Shown one piece after another: positions 45,254 through 57,402 of a stretch of 64,000 nucleotides of DNA. The notes under the pieces are model-generated. The model did not search any database. It saw only the letters and a list, made by a program, of their open reading frames with translations, and was not told where the DNA came from. This DNA is from Udeniomyces pyricola. Taxonomy: Eukaryota; Basidiomycota; Tremellomycetes; Cystofilobasidiales; Mrakiaceae. Position numbers and translations under genes: made by a program. The DNA lies in NCBI GenBank assembly GCA_039545295.1, contig BCIK01000016.1, forward strand, positions 186,001-250,000. The letters are read 5' to 3'. Positions within the stretch are counted from its first letter, which is position 1; each line of letters opens with the position of its first letter.

Positions 45254-48200
45254 ATGTCGCCTTCGTCCATGAAGACTCGCGCTACGACGACAACGACGAC
45301 GACGACGACTCCTCGTCCGAGTAGTCATGCTCCTCATCCCCCTTCTGAAACCTCTTCTATGATTGTCGATCTCGATACCGTTCCTTCTTCAGCTCCTTCG
45401 TCTCCACCTCCTCCCATCGACAACAGCGACAACGATGACGAGGAGGAGGAGGAGGAGCAGGAGGAAGGGGACATTGACGAGGCTAAAGATGCAGAGGACG
45501 ATGAAGATGATGCTCGTTCCGAACGAGATGTTCTCGCTACCCTCAATCATCCCGAACCATCTTCCTCGTCAACTTCTTCCTCCCATCACCTTCATCACCA
45601 TCATCATCATCATCAACAACAACAACAACACCAACATCATCCTCATGTTTCCAACCGAGCTCGAGATGACGTTGTCGTTGCTACGCCGACGAATGTGAGA
45701 TCTCACCGAACGGATCCATCGTCGTCGTCGTCGTCTACTTTGGGAGGGAGAAAGTCAAGTCGACATAGTCCTGGCGATACGTCGCATAGCAATGGACCAA
45801 AGCAAGAGGATAAGGAAGAGGAGGAGGAAGAGGAGGAGGAAGAGGAAGAAGAAGGGTTTGAGAAAGGAAGAAATGGACGACGAGCCGGAGCGGTACTAGA
45901 ACGTGGTGATGAAGTCGCCGAGGCGGCCGAAGAGGAAGAAACGGAAGATGACCACCCTCATAGAGGAGAAGCATCAAGTTCGGTGACGCCCAAGAGAGAG
46001 AATACCAAGGCGACCAAATCGTATCCCGGAGGGAACAGTAGTACGATCACTGGTAGTGGAGGAGGAGGAGGAGGAGAAGGAGGGGTCAAGCCGACATCGA
46101 CCGGGTCAAGCATCGCGACGAGGAGGTCGAGCGCGAGGCATCAGCAACCGACGTCCACAGATCCCAACAGTGCTCGTAACGATACCTCAAGTGGGACCCA
46201 CACCAACAACCACGCGTCGCCATCATCAGTCTCCTCGAGTGGACGAGCTAAAGAGAAATCGGGGGAGAGGCAAGGAACGAAGGGAGAAGGCATCGAGGTA
46301 AGTTTGAGGAAGGGCTGCGCGCGCGTTCGTTTGTTCGTTGTTTCGACAAAAGAGTCCCTTCTTGTCTTTCTCTCTCTCTCTCTCGCCTATGTGCTCCTCT
46401 GCTGCCTCGTCTTGGAACTTGGTGTTGAAAGATCAATCAGTGCGCTTCTGTTTGGTTATGACGCGTCACCTTTTCTGGGCGTGCTATCCTGTCGTAACAC
46501 TGAGATCCGCAGAGGGATAGAGAGGGAGAGCGCGTGATGAACGACGCGACTTCACTTCTGCCCAAGCTCTGTTCTTGCTTAAAATGCTCATGGGTCTCTG
46601 CTGTGATTTTTTTTTTTTTTTTTTTACTCTTCTTACTTTCCTTCTTCCCGTGCATCGGTTCATTCCTCCCTTTTCTCGTCCTCTCATGCTGCGTCCATCT
46701 CGCATCAGACCACTCCTCGTGCGTCCGATATCACGACTACATCGGTTTCTTCTCATCCTACCCAATCCCCCACCATCGCCACGGTCAACGAGCTCATTTT
46801 CTCTCCGACCAAGCGTTCAGATCAAGTCAAACCGGAACCACCTTCGAGCACCTACAAGATCCCTCCTATGACAACCCACACTGGCACTCGAGCCTTGGCG
46901 GACGCTTCGACACGAGCTTCGACGTCGGTCTCTCCAAGCATGCAGAGAGAGACCACGACGACGATGTTGGTTGCTTCTCAGGATGACCGACTTCAAGCGA
47001 GAGAAGGGCAATCCAAGTCCCCTTCCAAGAACTCGACCATCACTCCTACTACTAATGGTACTACCACTATGACGGAGGAAGAGCAGCAGCAGCATCTTTC
47101 GCATTCACTCGGCCAGAGTTTCAAGATCTCGATTGACGTCAATGGCAATGAGCTCATCGACATTGACGATTCGAGTGATTCAGAGGACGACGAGGACGAG
47201 GAAACGGACGAAGATGAGAATGGAGAAGTCGATTTGGTCGGAGCGGATAGTTCCGATATCGAGATTATCGAGATGGATGCGGGAGGAGAAGGGGATGATG
47301 AGGAGGAGGATGATGAAGAGGAAGAGGAAGAGGAGGAGGAAGATGAAGATGAAGACGAAGAAGGAGGAGGAGGAGGGGAAAGGAGACGCAGGATGGACGT
47401 CGATACGATTCATCCGGGTGGTGAAGTGGGGGTTGGCTCAGCCGAGCAGGCGATAGGAGGCAGTGGGAAGGGATTAGGAAGAGCGACGAGTGAGACCTCG
47501 ACGTTGACACCGACTGGATCGCCTGAAAAGGTCATGAAGGGTCAGTTGATTTCGCTGGATCTGTCTCCCCGGATCGATCTACGTGGCTTCTATTTCTATC
47601 TCTCCTCTCTGCTTTTGTTATCGTTGTTCACTGTGGTCTGACGAGGCTGAGAACGTTTCTTGCCCTCTTCTTCTACTACTACTTTTCCTTGTTCTGGGAA
47701 TGAACCTTTCTCAGGCGCTTCATCCGGTGTACCGACGCTTGACGCACAATCCAACTTGATTCCTCCCTCGTCCAAGTTCAAGGGCACGTCTCTTCAACCA
47801 ATTCTCCCCACCGACTCGTCGTCGTCGTCGACGACGACGATGACGACGGCGATATCGTCCTCCAACGTGCTCGTCGCGAAACCTAAGCAAAAGCAACAAC
47901 GTCGACGCAAGACGCCTTCACCTTCTCCTCCGCCTCGACTCACGAAACCCAACATCACCCTTCGACTCGATTGCCCGGTCGACCCGGATGGAGGCGCCGA
48001 GTTTAGTTTGTACGAACGCGCGTTCGAGGATGGGATTTATGATTTGGGCGTGATGGAGGTGTTTAGCTTGAGGGGACGAAGAGGAGAGCTTACGACGGGT
48101 GAAGAGGAAGGAGTCAATGGAGATGTGAGTGGCGTCGGCACCGGTGGTGGAGAGAATGGGCCGGGGAAGACGACAGAGACACCCGAGGAGAAGATGGCTA

Positions 48201-49553
48201 GGGAATTGGAAGAGAAGTATGATCGACCGAGTGCGGTAAGTCATCTTATTTTTTTTAATTTTTTTTTTAGGGGGGAAAGAAACTTTTCCTTCTTTACCGC
48301 CTCAACAGGCTTCGATGTTCTTGATGTCTGTAGCGCATGATTTCTACTGGTGCCCGAATCGATGGACTGACCGACTGATGAATGGACCGAACCGTATCAT
48401 TTGGGCTCGTTTTTTTTTCATTCTTTTTTTTTTTCACTCTCTCTAGAAACCCAAGAAGCGCCGACGCCGAAAGGAAGAGGACGAATACGACGTGACGGAT
48501 GCGTTCATTGACGATTCTAACGCAGGGATCGATGCCCCCGAGTACGCGGGCGTCCCAGCTCGTAAGGGATTCTTTGTGCACGTCGGCGAGGTCGAGCTCA
48601 AGTTTGAAGAGTACGCAGTCATCGTCATTTCTTGCATGGTTTTCGTTTGATTGGGTGAGGATGTGAGAAAACGGAATGATGCTGATTGGCTAGTTCTATC
48701 TTTCCTCTTTTCTGTCTCTCTCTCTCTCTCTATAGACCGAAAGCTCCTAAATCACGCAAGCCTCGCTCATCCCTTCTCCCCAACTCGGACTCCGAATCCA
48801 CGCCGGGCCCTTCGCGCAAGAAATCCAAGATCACACCTACGCTCGATGGCCTCCTGCCGGGAACGATGGGCGTCGTGACGTTACCGGCGGAAAGATTGTT
48901 GTCTGGAGCCGCCGCTTCAGGGGGTCTCACTGCTGGAGCCGTGCCTGGACAGAACGGAGATCCTGGTCAGAACGGTACGATCAGTGGCAGGGAAATCTCA
49001 GCGGCGGGGCCGATAGAGAAGAGTGCCTTGACGTCTGGCGTAGGTGAGTTGAATGGACGATCGTTTTCACGCGTCTTTTCTGTCTCGCTTTGCTGGAGAG
49101 AGACCACGCTACTTTTGCTATGGATTGAGCGTCACTGAGCGAGCAAATCATATTTTCGATCCCATCTTTTCCATTGGTTGTCTTAGAACATGCCTCGGTC
49201 AGCCCCGCACCAGCTGTCGTCGTTCCTCCTCCATCCGTAAGACATTCCTTCCAGCAGCTGCATCGATTCAAATCGTGCCATATATGCATGCTTCCTCCAC
49301 CATCTCAGCTCCTCGATCCTTTTCTGACGACCTAGATCTCCCTCTGTCTCTTTATGCGTTTAATGTTAAGAACGTCTGGCAAGCCTCCCCTCAGCTCACG
49401 GCTAATCTCAAGACGCTCAAGGAAGCCGTCGACGCTCGTTCGTTTCTTCTTCCTATTCTTCTTTCGTTCCCTTCTCACACTTGTCTAGTGTTTTTATCTC
49501 TCCTTGACAAAGATGCTTCCAGGTCTCGTGTCATATCTTACTCGGACTGATCT

Positions 49554-49605
<52 letters not shown>

Positions 49606-51560
49606 CCCTCTCTCTTCAATCCCGTGCCCGAATCGATTCCATCACCTCCCACCTTTCACTTCCTCTTCTTCATCGTATACAATTCAGACTCGTTCGTCAA
49701 CAAGAAGAACTTCCCTCCTCATCTCCGAGCAGCCGTCGGTGAGACGGCCAAGATCGCCCTCACCACGGGTTGTTACGGCGAAGAGTTCTTCAACCTCATG
49801 CCCAAGATCTTTCCTTACAATCGGTTCACTATGCAGGTAAGTGCTTGCCATTCTTATCCCTCTCCTCTCCTTCTATCACTCTTGTTCTTGCTCTTGTCAG
49901 GCGCACACCTTCTCGGTCCTTGGGATTTACTTTGGAATCCGGCTGATTTTTTTGGTCTTGTTGTTGTTGTTTTGAACTCGATTGTTCTCCTTTATTTGTC
50001 CACGTGGTGTCGATCTTGCAGAAATTGATCAAGAAGGAAGTCTACGAATTCCACCATAACCTGTTGCTCCAACAGCGGGAGAAGCTTATCACGCAATTCA
50101 AGATTCAAACCGAGCTCGTCACGGAGGAGAACATCCAGCGACACGAACACATGATGGCTCACTGGGGTGAGTTTATTTCATTTCCCTCCATTTATTTGAG
50201 TCCTTCTTGAATGACGGCTTGTGAGATAATAGGTTGACTGGCGAACCAAGTTGGAAGAAAGGAGATGCGGTCGTTGAGTAGGATCAGCTGACCCATGACT
50301 TAGGAGTCGTGGTCTGGGCTTTGTTCGTTTCTGATTGCTAACATTTGTCGTTCGTTTACGTTTGCCCTGTCTTTTAGAGGAGGCTCAGAAGCACAAGGCG
50401 TTGTATCCAGATGGCTCGCCCTCGGTCAGACCCACTCACGATGTTTTATCACCTCCAACCTCATGCGTTCGCTGACATGATGTGTTCTTTCTTTGGGTTT
50501 GCCAGGCTCCTTGTGACGTCTTGAACCCATCCGCAGGTCCTTCCGGTTCGATGACATTAGGCTCTCCCTATGACGCTTCCGGGAGCGGATCACCTTTTGC
50601 TCCTACTACAGCCATTCCAGCTCCACCTCCATTCAACCACACCAGCTCTTCTACGTCTTCTGCCGATTTCAATTACCCGAATTTGCAGAACCAACCGCCG
50701 ATCCCACTCATCATCAGTTCCCTGCCCGACGTCGTCCACCCATCGGTCGCTCAACAAGCCAACGCTTCAGCCAATGCCGGCGCCGTCGCGGCTGCGGCCA
50801 ATGCCGAAGTTCTCGTGACGTCCAACAAGCCACCGATGAAGAGGTTCATCTTTTCAGACGCCATGAAGACGATCTTGTACCAGCTCATGCTGTTGACGAA
50901 CGAGATCTTTGCGTTGGGTAACGAAAAATTGAAACTCGAAGGTCAACCGGAGGCTAAGAATATGTTGGCGCTCAACAAGGTGTTGTATGCCGATGTAAGT
51001 GTGACATGGGTCGGGTTTTTTGTATTATTTTTGTTACATTCTCCCAATCATCCACAGGAAGTGGGGAGGGGGGTTCGTCGTCGCCATGTTCTTTTTTTTC
51101 TCTTTTTTTTCTCTCTCCTATTATTTTTGGTTGCTTGTTTGGGTTTGTTTCTTTGTATAGCTGATCATGTACTCTTTGTTTGGGTTCATTCAATCGTCTT
51201 GCTTTTCATCACCTCCATCTGTCCCCTCTCGATCATGGTGGTCCCGTTTTCAGCTCTTCCCATACTTTCCTCCTGATTACGTCACGACGACGATCATCTC
51301 ACGAGAAGGTAAGGTTTTCCATTCGCTTCTGGTGTCGTTCGATCTCTTTGCCTCCGGCTTGCCTCTGTTAACGCACCTTTCTATCCTGTGTTTCTGTTTT
51401 CTCGTGTTCTCTCTTGGATCAAACCCAACCCGTCCGTAACATCTCCCCCTCATTCACCTCGTTTTTTTTTTTCTAATTCCAATCCATCTCATCTCATCCA
51501 GCGAGCAAACTCAAAGTCAAATGGGGCAAACCCGAAGATCAAGGCAAAGAGAAAGATTGA
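45254..51560 (+). CDS. UBN1: Hpc2/ubinuclein-type subunit of the HIR histone chaperone complex
   Basis: Ubinuclein/Hpc2 binds Hir1/HIRA and H3.3-H4 for replication-independent nucleosome assembly. The long N-terminus is disordered (poly-Thr, poly-His/Gln, several acidic runs). The Hpc2-related domain reads EYDVTDAFIDDSNAGIDAPE then YAGVPARKGFFVHVGEVELK (48480-48610). The ubinuclein middle domain follows in small exons: AFNVKNVWQASPQLTANLKT, NKKNFPPHLRAAVGETAKIA, GEEFFNLMPKIFPYNRFTMQ, KLIKKEVYEFHHNLLLQQRE, then DAMKTILYQLMLLTNEIFAL, PEAKNMLALNKVLYAD, LFPYFPPDYVTTTIISRE and the last exon ASKLKVKWGKPEDQGKEKD with stop at 51558-51560. Joins near the 3' end are GT-AG and in phase. Start ATG 45254 is the first in the exon. 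The intron 49530-49690 holds a T51 run. Confidence 0.88.
49555..49605 (+). repeat. Poly-T tract of 51 bases
   Basis: An uninterrupted run of T lies in an intron of the HPC2/UBN-like gene, on the sense strand, upstream of the exon encoding NKKNFPPHLRAAVGETAKIA. Its exact length is likely to be uncertain in any assembly. Confidence 0.95.
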
Positions 51561-52924
51561 AAAAGAAGAACCCAAAAAAGAAATTCTTCTTCTTCTTTCC
51601 CTTCTCCCTTCTTCTCCTCCCCTTTCCTTTGCCCCCTTCCCCCCGTCCTCCCCCCTCCGGGCGGCTTCCCTTCCTCCTCCTCCCCTCATTTTCTTTCCCG
51701 CCGGTCAGTTGGCCAGATCCGACCGTATCGATATGAGTTCCCTTGTTGGGTGGACCACTCGATTCTTGCCGTTCGATTGAGATCTCTTTTTTTTTTTTTT
51801 TTCTTCTTCTTCCATCCTTGAAAACCCATGAGCATTCTATGACCTGACTGACTCATCCTTCTCAATTAATCAGCCCCATCATCGAGTGCTCAAAACGTCT
51901 TTTTCTTCTATTTTTTTTTCCTTTGTGTTTTTTTTTCTCTTTTTTTTTCTCTCTTTCGTTTCTTCTTTCTGTCTTTCTCTGTCCACTCGTTTCGTTTAAT
52001 TTCTTGTGCTCTCCCTCCCTCTCCTCTTCCTCTGCTTTGCTCCTCCGGCTTACATATATATATGAATATACATACGCCACTCCACGTTCTTGTCCTTAAA
52101 GAAAAAAGAGAGAGAGAAAAAAATCCTTTCTCAACCTCTCCTCCTTTTGAACGAGGTAATATCCTCGTCTTTTATCTCAAAAAAAAAAAGAAAACCCCTA
52201 ATTTACTTCTTTGTTCGGTCCATCATCATCATCACTCATAGTAGTAGCCGGTTTGGTCGCTTGATCCTCACCCTCTCGCCCCCTATATACATATTGATCC
52301 CCCCCCCCTCGATTTTCCCCTTTATTTCCTCCTTGTCCCCCCCCCCTCCCCGGCCGAATGAGGGGGAATGTGTGCGAAGAGAACACCCCACTTTTCCCTC
52401 CCCTTCGCTGTCTTTCTAAGGGGGCTTGGCTCTCTTTCTCCCTTTCCTTCCCTCAATGAGTCTTCTTTTTTTTTTTTTTTCTTCTTCTTCTTCGTTTCCT
52501 TTTGGTCTTGATCATCTCCCCTCCTGACGCAAGAAACGGATATATAGAAAGAAGAAGAAGAAAAAAAAAACAACATAAAAGGCAAGGAAAGGAAAAGAAA
52601 GGAAAAAAAAAAGGACACGATTGGACGAAACGAAAAACGGAGGGGACGTTGGATTCAAGACGGGATTGGGCTAGTTACGAGTGAGGACTGGTAAGAGAGA
52701 AAGAAAGAGAGAGAGAGAGAGAGGGATTGGGATATGATATATATCCTAGAAAAAATCCGACCAGAATGAAGAAAAAAAAAGGTAAACAAAGAAGCAGGAG
52801 ACAGTACATCCAAGATAGGGAGGAAATTCTCAAAGAAAAAGAAGATAAAAGAAAGCAAAACAAAAATCCCCCCCCCCCCTTTCCTTCCTCCCCGTCGCTT
52901 CCAAGGTTCTTGTTTCTTTCTCTT
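51561..52924. other. Convergent intergenic region, very homopolymer-rich
   Basis: It lies between the HPC2/UBN-like stop and the NDUFA11-like stop. It is packed with T/C runs up to about 52500, then A/G runs from 52540 on, as expected for two convergent 3' regions, plus short TA and GA repeats (52056-52063, 52701-52721). No gene is seen. Confidence 0.5.
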
Positions 52925-52936
52925 CTTCCTCTTCAC

Positions 52937-55041
52937 GAATGCTGTCTCCAGCCCGGCTGGTTGTAATCCGACACGTCCACCGGTTCGTACGACGTCTTAG
53001 ACGTATAGGCCGGATCGGCGTACGACCACTTGTAACCCGGGTAGGCTTTTCGGTAATCGTACCCTTGACCGGGAGGAGGGTAGACTTCGTCGAGGGAGTA
53101 TCGCTTGGGAAGGAGGTGGTTGTAGACTTGGGCCCGCTCGAGTTCGTTCAGGTTCTCGAAGTCTTGGGAATGGTATATCTAAAGAAAAGGATATCGAGAG
53201 GGGTGGATGGGGAAAAAGGGGAGGGGGGATATGAGGAGGCAAAGAAGAAAAGACCCGATAGAGAAATGTCAGGAAAATCACTGAAACCAAGCAACAACAT
53301 CAAGGGATCAATATCCTTGGAAAGAAAGGGAGATTCTTCATCGTACCCCGCCGACTTGTTCGTAGAGCGCCCCACCGACACCCATTCCGAGCACCCACAA
53401 GGCCAAACCGACAGGGAATCGATCTGTATCCATCACCGTGGAAGAAAAAAAGAAGACGTTCATATCGTAAGAGTCAGAATCTCCTACATACATCGAGTAG
53501 TGGGAAAGCGTGCAGGTCGGCGGTCCATGAGCCCTCAAGTTGGGATAAAAGATTTGTATCGGGAGCGAAGAAGGGAGCCATCGTATCATGGGTTTCTTGT
53601 TGTGCAGAAGCAGTGAGTGGGGGTTTGTTTGTAAGGGGAGGAGGACCTTACGGTTTCGAAGGCCTAGGAGGAGTCCGGCAACAGCCCCTCCGGCGTAGCC
53701 GTTCTTGAAGTCTTGTTTCTGTACGATTTAACAAAATAACAAAACAAAACAAAAACAATGGGGGAGGGGGGGGGGAGAACATAATCGATCGTTGTTGTGG
53801 ATTTTTTTGTTTTCGTTTTGTCGCGAGAAAGAGAAAGAAGAGTAGATGTAAGCTGATCGGATGCCTTTTTTGTTTGTTCATGACCGGACATTGGCATCAA
53901 AGAGGTGAACAGAGCACACTCCAAACAAGATCAAGACCACATTGAAGAAGAAATTAAAGATTAGAGACGACGAATTTGTCAAGGAAACGTTCATGTACCT
54001 CTCGGATGTTTCCTATGAGATCTCGGGTGGCCGTGTAAGCGACGGGGAGGGACGCTGAAAACGAGTGGGTTGGATGATGACATGGCGAGGTGGAACGTAA
54101 CGTCAGTTTGTTCGTTGTTGCTTAAGTCAATCTTGCTCATTTCGGACTGGACCCCTCGCTTTCCTTGTCGATTTCTTGGAAAACAAACGCACCAACATAG
54201 AGCATCGTCGCCGGACTCTTGCGCCAAATGTTTGGGAATTCCTTGTGGTAGTTGGCTGGGTTCGGGGATCTAAAGTACTTTTGGTGATAAGATCGCAAGG
54301 AAGGAGCGAAGAACGAGGGAGAAAGGTCGAGGTCCCAGAGGAAAGGGAGCGTCAGCGACGGTTGCCTCTGACACAACACAAGGAGGGACAGTATGGGGTT
54401 GATGAACGAAACAGCCCCTGGGGGGCACGATATCTACGTCGGAGATGAGAAAAGCGGTCGATGATGGGCAGACTAGGGCGAAGACGGCGGGCGGGGGGAG
54501 AGAAAACCATGGCAAGCCTGATCTCGGTTCGTGCGGTCCGACATGAGCCCCATCGATGCCCCACGGTCCTTCACCTTGCTCTTCTTCTCTCTCCACTCCC
54601 GCAACCACCCTTCCTTGACCAGGGCATTCTTGATGTCTACATGATGTGATTTCATGCCATCTCGTCATCAGGAGACGTGCATCCCGCTCGAATAGAACCG
54701 ACAAGAAGCGAATCGTCCATCTCTTCCGACAGCCGGTTGGTTCGATCTCAAACCCATATCGTCTCCCTCGCCCATCATCCACGCCTCATCAACATCCCAT
54801 CCAAAACGCCCCCTATGCCCTCTGAGCGCTCAAGACTTACCCTATAGATAACGTAGACTAATCCGAGCGCTAGTCCTGTGGTGCCGTTGATGACGATGTC
54901 GTCTTTGATCGAGACCGGCACAAACTTGGGTCGCGGCCCGGTTCGGAAGAGGTTGTCCGGACTGACACGCTGACGTTCGGCACGTTCCGTCCGTCCTAGG
55001 GTAGTGCTATCGTGAATAGGAAAGAAAGGCAAAGAAGGCAT
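52937..55041 (-). CDS. NDUFA11: Complex I membrane-arm subunit of NDUFA11/B14.7 type (Tim17-like fold)
   Basis: NDUFA11 is an accessory subunit of respiratory complex I in the inner mitochondrial membrane. Exons on the minus strand, in order, give RTGPRPKFVPVSIKDDIVIN then GTTGLALGLVYVIYR (TM1); SPNPANYHKEFPNIWRKSPA then TMLYVG (TM2); ASLPVAYTATRDLIGNIRE; KQDFKNGYAGGAVAGLLLGL RNR (TM3); RFPVGLALWVLGMGVGGALY EQVGG (TM4). The four Gly-rich helices and the T-R-x-x-x-x-x-IRE-x-x-D pattern fit NDUFA11 and other Tim17-fold proteins. The last exon adds about 80 Tyr/Pro-rich residues (IYHSQDFENLNELERAQVYN to NQPGWRQHS), absent from the animal protein. The start at 55041 is provisional because the 5' part (MPSLPFFPIHDSTTLGRTER) may be reached by another exon. 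A Tim17/Tim22 import subunit is the alternative; the charge pattern and C-tail favour complex I. Confidence 0.62.
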
Positions 55042-55594
55042 GTAGAGAGTTGGTCTGAGGACTGGGATGGCGGATGGATGGAAGGAAGGGATGGGTGGGA
55101 GATGGGAGGGATGTGAGGCGAAAGGGCGGGCGGGAAAGACGAGGGATGGAAGGAAGAATATGATGAAGCTTGGAGACTGTATGATCAAGAGTCGTTAATA
55201 TATATATATATATATATAATATATATATATAGTTTAACGCATGCACTCGCATGCAACTCTGCAGCGACTCTGACACAGTTTCATCTTCGCTTTGTGTACT
55301 TGGCTGTCCGTGGCATCATTCTGCATACTTTTCCCTTGCATGATGTGCCATCTCGCGCGATGCCTTTGTAGACGATATGTATGGCAGGCGAAACAATCAA
55401 CGAAATGACGTTACAAGACTTTTGGTTTCACAGCCTCTGAGGTTTAATGTGAACACCGAGAACATTGAACAACTTGGGCCATCTTGGGCAGTTGGATGAT
55501 GCGTGATCATCTGATCGATCCACGCGGACTCTCCGCTTTAACCTCAACCAAACGTCTCCTCTCGCCTGCTGTCTGAGCTGACCACTCGCCCGTC
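55042..55594. promoter_or_regulatory. Shared divergent promoter with AT palindrome
   Basis: About 550 bp separate the NDUFA11-like start (-) and the small membrane protein start (+). The (TA)n-rich palindromic block at 55196-55231 is the outstanding feature. If both genes are mitochondrial, co-regulation from this region would make sense (inference). Confidence 0.45.
55196..55231. repeat. (TA)n palindromic tract
   Basis: About 36 bp of alternating T/A, broken by two AA steps so that the block is nearly self-complementary. It lies between two divergent genes. Confidence 0.9.
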
Positions 55595-56780
55595 ATGTCT
55601 CCCAATACACCATACGTTATCATTGGCTGCGTCTTCGGTTCGTTCCCAGTCGATGATCCATTACCCCTCCTATCCCTTGGCCCTTACCGACCCTTCGCCA
55701 ACCCATCCTTCCTTCGACCCCTTCGTCCTTTGACTCACCCCCACTTACCTCTCGTTCGATCCCTTTGCTCCCTCCTCCATGGGTCTCGTGGCAATCATTC
55801 AGGTGCTCTCAGTGGTGTCTACATCTTTGACCCACCTCTTCGAAGATACCTTGCCGATCAGTGAGTAGTGTAGGACGATCGTCGTCGACTCGCCGGTTGG
55901 ACTTTGGGCTCTACCCGAGTTTTGGTGGATTTCCCTCACCATCATCGGCTTGGCCCTAGACTCGGAACCTTGCTTTCAACCGACGCGTCGAGACATTTCC
56001 TTCTGACTTGAAGCGATGGCTTGTTACTCTTACCCTCCATCTTGTATCCTGATACTGATGACTGAATGATAATTGATCTTGTTTTGCATCAACCATCCAC
56101 TCACTCCCCCCCCCCCCCCCCCTTCCTTCTCATTCTCATCCAAACGGTGACTATTTCGACCCATAATTATCACGCGCTCCTCTCTCTATTCGCCTCTCGT
56201 CTACACCAACTCAACTCCCAATGACCCTTGACCTATGATCGGCTCGTATCATTTCGTCTCGCTAAACCTTGGACTCGACTCTAGGGCCATTGCACGAGGC
56301 GAGGAGCCCAACCTGCCACCGTCAATCATGACGGGAAGGACTGATATTGACCGCATGTACATGAAGACAGACAAAGCGTACGTTTCCCATGGATCCTTCT
56401 CTGGTCTTGATGTTTGATGTGGTTGGGATGATTAAGATAGAAACTGATGTGGGGGTTTCTAAATTCATATTCTTATCGATCAACAAAACGTTGTTGTGTG
56501 TTTTGTTTTGCGTTGGTCTGACCTGTGACCCTCTCTGACCAACGCATGTGACGATGGTGGGGGATATGTATCGGAAATCGAACGGTGCGTTGCTTGGTAT
56601 CGTTCGTTGTTGTTTTTGCGACATGGGTCATACAGAGCGGCCAAGGCGGCTAGTGCCATTCCCGCACCTCCGCCACCTCGTGTGGATCCGCCGAAACAGA
56701 CGGCGTATCAGATTTATCGTGCGGCTGGATTGGTAGATGAGCAGGGCAATCGAATCAAGAAAGAAGACACGAGTGGTTGA
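55595..56780 (+). CDS. Small single-pass membrane protein (112 residues), function unknown
   Basis: Four exons join in phase: 55595-55637, 55803-55860, 56285-56377 and 56636-56780 (stop TGA), 339 nt. The N-terminus MSPNTPYVIIGCVFGALSGV YIFDPPLRRYL is one hydrophobic helix followed by basic residues, a layout common to small inner-membrane mitochondrial proteins. Then come AIARGEEPNLPPSIMTGRTD and a Pro-rich stretch, and a conserved-looking C-terminal motif QTAYQIYRAAGLVDEQGNRI KKEDTSG. I do not recognise the family. The head-to-head neighbour encodes a complex I-type subunit, which hints at a mitochondrial role (inference). Intron 2 contains a run of 17 C at 56106-56122. Confidence 0.75.
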
Positions 56781-57402
56781 GGGTGCGTGGCTGGGTGTAT
56801 AGCCGGGTGAATGGATGATCATGATATTTTTAATTCATTTTTTTCTTCTGACAAAGCGGCGACTTGGAATGGAGTCTATGTGAGTGGTATAGTGAATGAG
56901 TGGAATGTGATGAAGTTGATGCGTGTCGATGGCGATTATACGGAATGATTAAAGGGAAACGAAAGACAAAAGCCAGAGTCAAACAGAGTTTCGATGGGCG
57001 AAAGGTCGGGTCCACCCAAGCTGTGCAGACGCACGTGCCGGTGTCAGCCCCTCTGCACTCTGTTGCCAAGCTGTTGCCAGCCAGCGTGCTTGCACCCACC
57101 CACCGCAACGGATCACCGGTCATCGACATTCGATCATCGCCCATAGATAGCATACAGACTGTCCCCCCTCTCTACCGTCTTTCCCCCTCTTTGGCCGCAA
57201 CAGCCCATCCATCATTATCTCATACACTTTTCATCAATCTTTCACAGCATTTCCATCCGACTTTTTCCCCCAAGCATACATCACCAGCCCACAGCTTCTC
57301 CCTTGGATTCCTTCCTACCCCCGCCTTATCCTTCAACTCCTCTCCCCCACGCGCTTCTCGGCCCCCTCCCATCCTCGATCTTAAGGGCGAAACCTCTTTC
57401 AC
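56781..57402. other. Tandem intergenic region before the RasGEF gene
   Basis: About 620 bp. The right half is C/T-rich (leader-type), the left half is the 3' region of the small membrane protein gene. No gene is seen. Confidence 0.5.

Noticed and set aside
44701..45272. Overlapping open frames upstream of the HPC2/UBN-like start
   Set aside because: No domain, no consistent splicing and low-complexity sequence; better read as leader and intergenic DNA.
49504..49690. Poly-Phe segment at the start of an open frame in the HPC2/UBN-like gene
   Set aside because: It is translation of the T51 tract, which lies in an intron before the exon with NKKNFPPHLRAAVGETAK.
51521..51736. Separate short gene after the HPC2/UBN-like stop
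   Set aside because: It overlaps the last true exon out of frame, and its sequence is Lys- then Phe/Pro-rich from homopolymers.
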